Assembly: GCA_900543295.1 (NCBI GenBank)
Contig: UQQY01000075.1
Coordinates: 1-10,171 of the forward strand
DNA: 10,171 bases
Source of the DNA: an uncultured Oscillospiraceae bacterium
GTDB lineage: Bacteria > Bacillota > Clostridia > Oscillospirales > Ruminococcaceae
Direction of reading: 5' to 3'
Both the position numbers and the translations under genes were made by a program. Under the pieces are notes generated by a model. The model ran no database searches. It was not told the DNA's origin and worked only from the letters and a program-made list of their open reading frames with translations. The number at the start of each line of letters is the position of its first letter. Positions within the stretch are counted from its first letter, which is position 1. Shown here piece by piece: positions 5,942 through 10,171 of the stretch.

Positions 5942-5970
5942 TTGACTTATACAACGTTTTATCTTAAAAT
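5942..5970 (+). promoter_or_regulatory. Promoter of the SIS-MATE-ROK operon
   Basis: TTGACT (5942-5947), a 17-base spacer and TAAAAT (5965-5970). The predicted start of transcription is near 5977, and AAGGAG (5991-5996) lies nine bases before the ATG at 6006. Confidence 0.8.
5949..5962. promoter_or_regulatory. Candidate LacI-type operator in the promoter spacer
   Basis: A 14-bp dyad, ATACAACGTTTTAT, with a single mismatched pair is centred on a CG step between the -35 and -10 boxes. LacI-family sugar regulators favour AT-flanked dyads with a central CG, and binding here would block RNA polymerase. No such regulator is encoded in the window. Confidence 0.35.
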
Positions 5971-6005
5971 AAAAGAGAAATCAATGATAAAAGGAGAGAA
6001 CACCT

Positions 6006-7112
6006 ATGCAGACACGTAATGTTTCCATGCTCGACTGCATCGAGCGCGTCCCGTCGCTTGTCAAAGCGATCTTTGAAAACAGAGAAAACACCCAGAAAGA
6101 GCTGTTTTGCTATCTTGGGGAGGAGGGCCTGTCCCGTTTAAGCGGCATCGTATTCGTTGGCTCCGGTACGTCGAGCACCTCCGGCACAACCGCCGCCTAT
6201 TTTGCAAATAAAGTTGCCGGCGTTCCGGTTTCGGCCGTTGTTCCGAGCGATTTCTGCTATCACACCTATCATTATGATCCGGATACTTTGTACGTATTCA
6301 TTTCGCAGACCGGTACCTCCAAGCTTACAAAACAGGCGATGGATCTGGTTAAAGCCAAAGGCTATCACTGCGTCTGCGTAAGCGAATCAAAGGATACTCC
6401 GATGGCAAAAGAAGCGCCGTGCTTCCTTGACATGGGATGCGGCTATGAGGAATACCCGATGCGCACCATCGGCTACAGCACAACCGTCTTTACTCTGCAA
6501 ATGCTGGCGCTTGAGATCGGCCGGAGAAAGGGCGCTGTCAGCGATGCGGACTACGCTGCGTACTGCGAAGAGGCAAAGCGCCTGCCGGAGCTTTTAAGCC
6601 CGGTTCCCGGAATGACGATGGAGTGGCTGCAAAAGAAAAGCCAGTGGCAGATGATCCGTTCACAGTGCCTGGTATTTACCGGTTCGGCGGCACAGTACGG
6701 CGTTTCGCTCGAATCAGCGGTAAAAGCGTGGGAGACGCCGAAGATGACATCCGTCGGCCTGGAGCTCGAAGAGGGCATGCACGGCGCGAACTACGGCTAT
6801 AACAGCAATCATTGTGTCATCGTGTTCAACGACGGCGGCATTGACAGCAAAAAGGCGCTCTCCCTTGCAAGATATATGCGCGAGGTATTTCATAACGGCC
6901 TTGCCGTTGGTGCGGAGGTTGTCTGCGAGGACGACTTAAAGCTCACGCTTTGCGGCGAGAATTTCTGCTGCCTGCAATTCGCAGCCGTCGGTCAAACCAT
7001 CTCTTATAAGCTCGCTTTGGACGAGGGGCGCGATCTCTTTGCGCCGCACGACAACAGCGTAATGAACAGCTATTTCAGAACGCATGCGGACGGAAAAAAC
7101 CATGCTTCGTAA
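6006..7112 (+). CDS. Double-SIS sugar-phosphate isomerase or deglycase (GlmS/FrlB/AgaS-like)
   Basis: A 368-residue cytoplasmic protein with two SIS domains and no glutaminase domain, as in the FrlB, AgaS and GlmS-isomerase groups. SIS 1 (about 47-170) has the phosphate-binding loops GSGTSSTSG (52-60) and SQTGTSKLT (100-108). SIS 2 (about 215-340) has TGSAAQYGVSLESAVK (225-240) and the acidic segment GLELEEGMHG (251-260), where GlmS has its catalytic Glu and His region. The tail GRDLFAPHDN (341-350) matches the position of the GlmS C-terminal substrate loop. The enzyme probably isomerises an amino sugar phosphate, releases ammonia from it, or cleaves a fructosamine 6-phosphate; the exact reaction is not readable. 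It is the first gene of the operon, and its end overlaps the MATE start by 11 bp. The ROK kinase two genes down could supply its phosphorylated substrate. Confidence 0.88.
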   Translation: MQTRNVSMLDCIERVPSLVKAIFENRENTQKELFCYLGEEGLSRLSGIVFVGSGTSSTSGTTAAYFANKVAGVPVSAVVPSDFCYHTYHYDPDTLYVFISQTGTSKLTKQAMDLVKAKGYHCVCVSESKDTPMAKEAPCFLDMGCGYEEYPMRTIGYSTTVFTLQMLALEIGRRKGAVSDADYAAYCEEAKRLPELLSPVPGMTMEWLQKKSQWQMIRSQCLVFTGSAAQYGVSLESAVKAWETPKMTSVGLELEEGMHGANYGYNSNHCVIVFNDGGIDSKKALSLARYMREVFHNGLAVGAEVVCEDDLKLTLCGENFCCLQFAAVGQTISYKLALDEGRDLFAPHDNSVMNSYFRTHADGKNHAS

Positions 7113-8484
7113 TAAAACGCGTTCCAGCTCTCTCTTTTCCGCAACCCTTTCTATTGCCGTTCCCCTTGCGCTGCAAAATCTGATTGCGTTTTCCGTCAAT
7201 ATGGCGGATACGGTGATGCTCGGGCAGCTCGGCGATATTCCGCTGTCCGCCTCCGCACAGGCGAATCAGGTGTTTTTCATCGTCTCGCTCGCCGTTGCCG
7301 GCATTGCCGACGGCGCAAACGTCATGGTGTCGCAGGCGTGGGGCGCTAAGGATACCGCCCGTATCCAGAATATTTTGTCCTATACCTATCGGCTGGCACT
7401 CGGCTTTGTTTTCGTTTTAACGTTTGCCGCCATCCTGTTTCCCGAATGGATCATGCGGATTTATACGCCGGATCCGGAGGTTATCACAGCCGGTGCGGAA
7501 TACCTGCGTATTGTGGCGTTCTCCTATCTGTTCTATACGGTAACAACGGTGTCAACCGGCGTGCTCCGCGCTGTGCGCACGGTAAGGATTGCGATGTATG
7601 GATCGCTCATTTCTATGGGCTTAAACGTTCTGCTGAACTGGGTGTTGATTTTCGGCAAATTCGGCTTTGCTCCGATGGGCGTCAAAGGCGCGGCGATTGC
7701 AACCGTCGTTGCCCGCATTGCGGAAAGCATTGTAATCGTCATCTATCTCTATACAAAGGAAAACAATCTGCACATCAGAGTGCGCACGCTGCTTCAGAGC
7801 GATCGGACTGTCCTCGGCCCATTCTTTAAGACGTCGGCTCCAATTATTATCAACGAGCTGTTCTGGGCGATCGGGGAATCCGTTATTGCGGCAACGATGG
7901 GCCAGATGGGAACAGAGGTCGTGTCTGCCAACAGCATTTGCAGCGTAATGAACCAGATGGCGACCGTGTTTGTACAGGGTGCAACAGCGGCAACCTGCGT
8001 AATTGTCGGCAACACCATCGGCGCGGGTAAGCTGGATGAACTGCCGCGTCAGAAGCGCTTCTTCCAGACCTTTGTGCTGATTATGGGTACCGTTGCGGGA
8101 CTCGCCATCTTCTTTACCGGTGATTTTGTCATCAGTTTGTACGACGTTTCCGCGGTTACAAGACAGTATGCGTCGCAGATGATTTTGATCACCGCCGTGA
8201 TTCAGCCCTTCTGCGCATTCCAGATCACCAATATGATGGGCATTCTGCGCGGCGGCGGAGACGTCCGGTTTGCGATGTTCAATGATCTGATTTTCCTGTG
8301 GTGCGTCACAATTCCGCTTGGATTTTTAGGCGGCGTTGTGTGGAAGCTGCCGGTATGGCTTGTTTTCTGCCTGATGCGCGCCGAAAAAGTGGGCAAGTCT
8401 ATTACCAGCGAAATCCGCCTGCATTCCGGAAAATGGATTCACTATGTAAATAAAAGCAAGAAGGAAATGGAGGAAGCAGCATGA
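7102..8484 (+). CDS. MATE family transporter
   Basis: A 460-residue inner-membrane protein with about twelve hydrophobic segments in two MatE halves. MATE proteins are sodium- or proton-driven antiporters, best known for expelling cationic drugs and metabolites. The family start is clear: a proline-containing first helix, then NMADTVMLGQLG with an acidic residue in TM1. The AAxATVVARIAE-type segment near TM6 and the second-half start (APIIINELFWAIGESV) are also typical. The C-terminus is a basic cytosolic tail. The ATG at 7102 is preferred over 7084 because the conserved region starts soon after it, but neither has a good ribosome binding site, so translation probably depends on the SIS gene. 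The stop overlaps the ROK start as ATGA. A MATE protein between two sugar-phosphate genes is unusual and suggests transport of a sugar derivative or amine product. Confidence 0.93.
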   Translation: MLRNKTRSSSLFSATLSIAVPLALQNLIAFSVNMADTVMLGQLGDIPLSASAQANQVFFIVSLAVAGIADGANVMVSQAWGAKDTARIQNILSYTYRLALGFVFVLTFAAILFPEWIMRIYTPDPEVITAGAEYLRIVAFSYLFYTVTTVSTGVLRAVRTVRIAMYGSLISMGLNVLLNWVLIFGKFGFAPMGVKGAAIATVVARIAESIVIVIYLYTKENNLHIRVRTLLQSDRTVLGPFFKTSAPIIINELFWAIGESVIAATMGQMGTEVVSANSICSVMNQMATVFVQGATAATCVIVGNTIGAGKLDELPRQKRFFQTFVLIMGTVAGLAIFFTGDFVISLYDVSAVTRQYASQMILITAVIQPFCAFQITNMMGILRGGGDVRFAMFNDLIFLWCVTIPLGFLGGVVWKLPVWLVFCLMRAEKVGKSITSEIRLHSGKWIHYVNKSKKEMEEAA

Positions 8485-9440
8485 ATACCTATTTGGCGCT
8501 CGACCTTGGCGGAACCAAACTGATGATTGCCGAGGTCACGGAGGAGGGGAAAATCCTCCGCAGCAAGCAGTATAAAAGCGGATATCCGACGCAGGAGGAA
8601 GGGGTTGCGGGCATTCTTGCAAGCCTTGACGACTATTATCAGACGGTCGGGATTCAGGAAACGCCCGTCGCGCTCGGCATGGGACTTACCGGAAAAGTCG
8701 ATCATAAAAAAGGTATCTGGCGTTCGCTCGGCCATATCGATCAGGAGCTTGTCCCGCTCGCGGACATCCTGACCGGAAGAACCGGTCTGCCGGCGGCGCT
8801 GGATAACGATATGCATTCCGCCGTAACAGCCGAGCTGCTTTTGGGCTGCGGCGAATACTGCGATGATTTTATCTACCTAAATGTCGGAACCGGCCTTGCC
8901 GCCGGCTTTGTCAGCGACCGGCATGTCATCCACGGCGTCAATAACATGTCGGGTGAGATCGGCCATACCTCCATCGGAATCAATCAGGATGTGGCCTGCG
9001 GATGCGGAAAAGACGGCTGCTGCGAACGGACGGTCTCCGGCATTGGCTTTGATGCGCAGGCCAGACGGTTTTCTTCTCAGTATCCGGAAAGTCCGCTTGT
9101 TATTCCGGAGGATCCGAAAGTCCGCGTCTCCGGCTACGAGGTGTTTGAGCTGGCCGCAAAAGGCGATCCCATGTGCACCCGTATCGTAGACGAGGGCGTG
9201 GAGGCGCTGGTGATCCTGATTACCAATATGGTCCGCTATACCGATCCTGCCGCTGTTGTAATGGGCGGCGGCATGGCGATGAACGATGCGCTATTTCACC
9301 GCGTAAAAGAGGGACTTACACGCTACACCGTGATGAACAACGTCCCCTATGGCGTAGTGCGCAGTGTTTTCTCGCCGGATAAGGTCGGCATCATCGGCGC
9401 AGCCTCTCTTGCCATTGCAAAGCACCGCGGACTCATTTGA
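8481..9440 (+). CDS. ROK family sugar kinase
   Basis: A 319-residue cytoplasmic kinase that phosphorylates a hexose or amino sugar with ATP. The N-terminal phosphate loop DLGGTK (8-13) is intact. The catalytic base is Asp110 in LDNDMHSA, the second phosphate motif is VGTGLAAG (135-142), and the sugar-binding Glu159 and His162 lie in GEIGHTS. The ROK zinc motif CGCGKDGC gives Cys173, Cys175 and Cys180, with Glu182 following. There is no N-terminal helix-turn-helix, so it is an enzyme rather than a NagC/XylR-type repressor. It starts within the MATE stop, with GGAGG (8469-8473) seven bases upstream. ROK specificity (glucose, fructose, GlcNAc, ManNAc, allose) cannot be set from these residues. 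The SIS partner suggests an amino sugar or glycated amine. Confidence 0.94.
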   Translation: MNTYLALDLGGTKLMIAEVTEEGKILRSKQYKSGYPTQEEGVAGILASLDDYYQTVGIQETPVALGMGLTGKVDHKKGIWRSLGHIDQELVPLADILTGRTGLPAALDNDMHSAVTAELLLGCGEYCDDFIYLNVGTGLAAGFVSDRHVIHGVNNMSGEIGHTSIGINQDVACGCGKDGCCERTVSGIGFDAQARRFSSQYPESPLVIPEDPKVRVSGYEVFELAAKGDPMCTRIVDEGVEALVILITNMVRYTDPAAVVMGGGMAMNDALFHRVKEGLTRYTVMNNVPYGVVRSVFSPDKVGIIGAASLAIAKHRGLI

Positions 9441-9453
9441 TATTTTGCCTTTT

Positions 9454-9521
9454 AGCCATATAAAGCGGACAGCCGCTCAGGGAATATTTATCCCTTGGGC
9501 GGCTGTCCGCTTTATATGGCT
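9454..9521. repeat. Very long near-perfect hairpin between convergent genes
   Basis: The arms 9454-9476 and 9499-9521 are perfectly complementary over 23 bp. The stem continues inward through 9477-9483 and 9491-9498 with one GU pair and one bulged base, leaving a seven-base loop (9484-9490). The total is about 30 bp. It starts 13 bases after the ROK stop and sits 32 bases before the alr stop on the other strand. Neither strand has a T-run directly after it, so it is not a canonical terminator, though blocking read-through in both directions is the simplest role. A small mobile or repeated palindromic element is the alternative. Confidence 0.75.
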
Positions 9522-9553
9522 TCCGAAGAATCTTCTCTCAGAAAAAAGTTCTT

Positions 9554-10171
9554 TTATTCTTCTGAAAGATAGTCCAGTACCGAGCAGGTTTCGCCGTTAG
9601 ACCGGTACACGCGCGGCACGCGCTTTCCGATCAGGCACATCAGCTCATAGTTGATTGTGCCGCAGAGAGAGGCGAGGTCTGAAAAGGTAAGAGTTTCGTT
9701 TCCATCCTGCCCGACAACTGTTACCGTATCGCCGGCCGCCGCGTTTGGAATGTCGGAGACGTCCAGCATCAGCTGATCCATGCAGATATTGCCGATAATC
9801 GGCGCGCGTTTTCCGTGCAGCAGCATGAACCCTTTGTTGGAGAGAAGGCGCGGATAGCCGTCCGCGTATCCAATCGGCACGGTCGCGATTCGCATGGGCT
9901 TTCCTGAAACGAAGGTTCGGTTGTAGGAAACGGCAGTGTCTGCGGGAATATTTTTTACCATGGAGACGATGCTGTACAGTTTCATCACCGGCTTGAGCGG
10001 GAACGGCAGCGTCTCTCCGCTCGGCGGGCAGCCGTACAGGATAATGCCCGCGCGGGCATATTGATAATCGTGCGCTTTGCAGAAGGCGATTCCCGCGCTG
10101 TTTTGCATATGGCAGGACGCAAACCGGATCCCGCGCGATGCCAGCGCGTCCCGTACAGCAAGATAGCGGCC
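9554..10171 (-). CDS. alr: Alanine racemase, C-terminal part (cut by the window edge)
   Basis: A PLP enzyme that interconverts L- and D-alanine to supply D-Ala for peptidoglycan. The open frame runs through the right edge, so the 205 residues here are the C-terminal part. The PLP lysine and most of the TIM barrel lie outside. Visible family features are the HMQNS segment (normally HxxNS), YARAGIILYG closing the barrel, the catalytic GYADGY in the C-terminal beta domain, ICMDQLMLDVSD in the active-site entrance, and the closing YELMCLIGKRVPRVY. The internal ATG at 10108 is not the start; coding continues without a stop to 10171. A membrane-bound serine racemase of the VanT type shares this domain, so the missing N-terminus would decide. 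It converges on the ROK gene across the long hairpin. Confidence 0.95.
   Translation of the reverse strand, partial: GRYLAVRDALASRGIRFASCHMQNSAGIAFCKAHDYQYARAGIILYGCPPSGETLPFPLKPVMKLYSIVSMVKNIPADTAVSYNRTFVSGKPMRIATVPIGYADGYPRLLSNKGFMLLHGKRAPIIGNICMDQLMLDVSDIPNAAAGDTVTVVGQDGNETLTFSDLASLCGTINYELMCLIGKRVPRVYRSNGETCSVLDYLSEE

Noticed and set aside
7084..7101. An earlier ATG for the MATE gene
   Set aside because: No better ribosome binding site, and it only adds six residues before the family start; kept as an unresolved alternative.

Overview
The window looks like a chromosomal stretch from a moderately GC-rich Firmicute, most plausibly a gut-type Clostridia. This is inferred from Gram-positive style signals (strong AGGAGG-like ribosome binding sites, TTGACA/TATAAT-type promoters with 17-bp spacers), from a PadR/DUF2812 pair, and from a GNAT protein of a type I associate with clostridia. 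Nothing in the window marks a phage, plasmid or insertion sequence. It reads as sugar metabolism plus housekeeping.

Layout. (1) 86-868, minus: a GNAT acetyltransferase, divergent from (2) 1022-2493, plus: a PadR repressor overlapping by 4 bp a DUF2812 membrane protein. The 153-bp gap carries back-to-back promoters and a cluster of overlapping palindromes just upstream of padR. (3) 2572-3468, plus: an intracellular GH43 glycosidase with its own promoter and a strong hairpin behind it. (4) 3541-4026, minus: an unrecognised 161-residue protein ending in a coiled coil, divergent from (5) 4138-5803, plus: queH (epoxyqueuosine reductase) overlapping by 26 bp a second GH43-like beta-propeller protein, closed by a classical terminator. 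(6) 6006-9440, plus: a compact three-gene operon of a double-SIS sugar-phosphate isomerase/deglycase, a MATE transporter and a ROK sugar kinase. All three overlap, behind a promoter preceded by four 6-bp repeats at exact 10-bp spacing. (7) 9554-10171, minus: the C-terminal part of alanine racemase, running off the window and converging on the ROK gene across a hairpin of about 30 bp.

How the genes may work together. The two GH43-type proteins lack signal peptides, so they probably trim short imported oligosaccharides in the cytoplasm. The SIS-MATE-ROK operon is the most interesting unit. A kinase and a SIS isomerase/deglycase are the usual pair for phosphorylating and then isomerising or deglycating an amino sugar or Amadori compound. 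Here the transporter locked between them is a MATE antiporter rather than an ABC, PTS or MFS sugar importer. The substrate cannot be read from the sequence. QueH (tRNA queuosine synthesis) sharing a message with a glycosidase is probably positional, but the overlap implies translational coupling.
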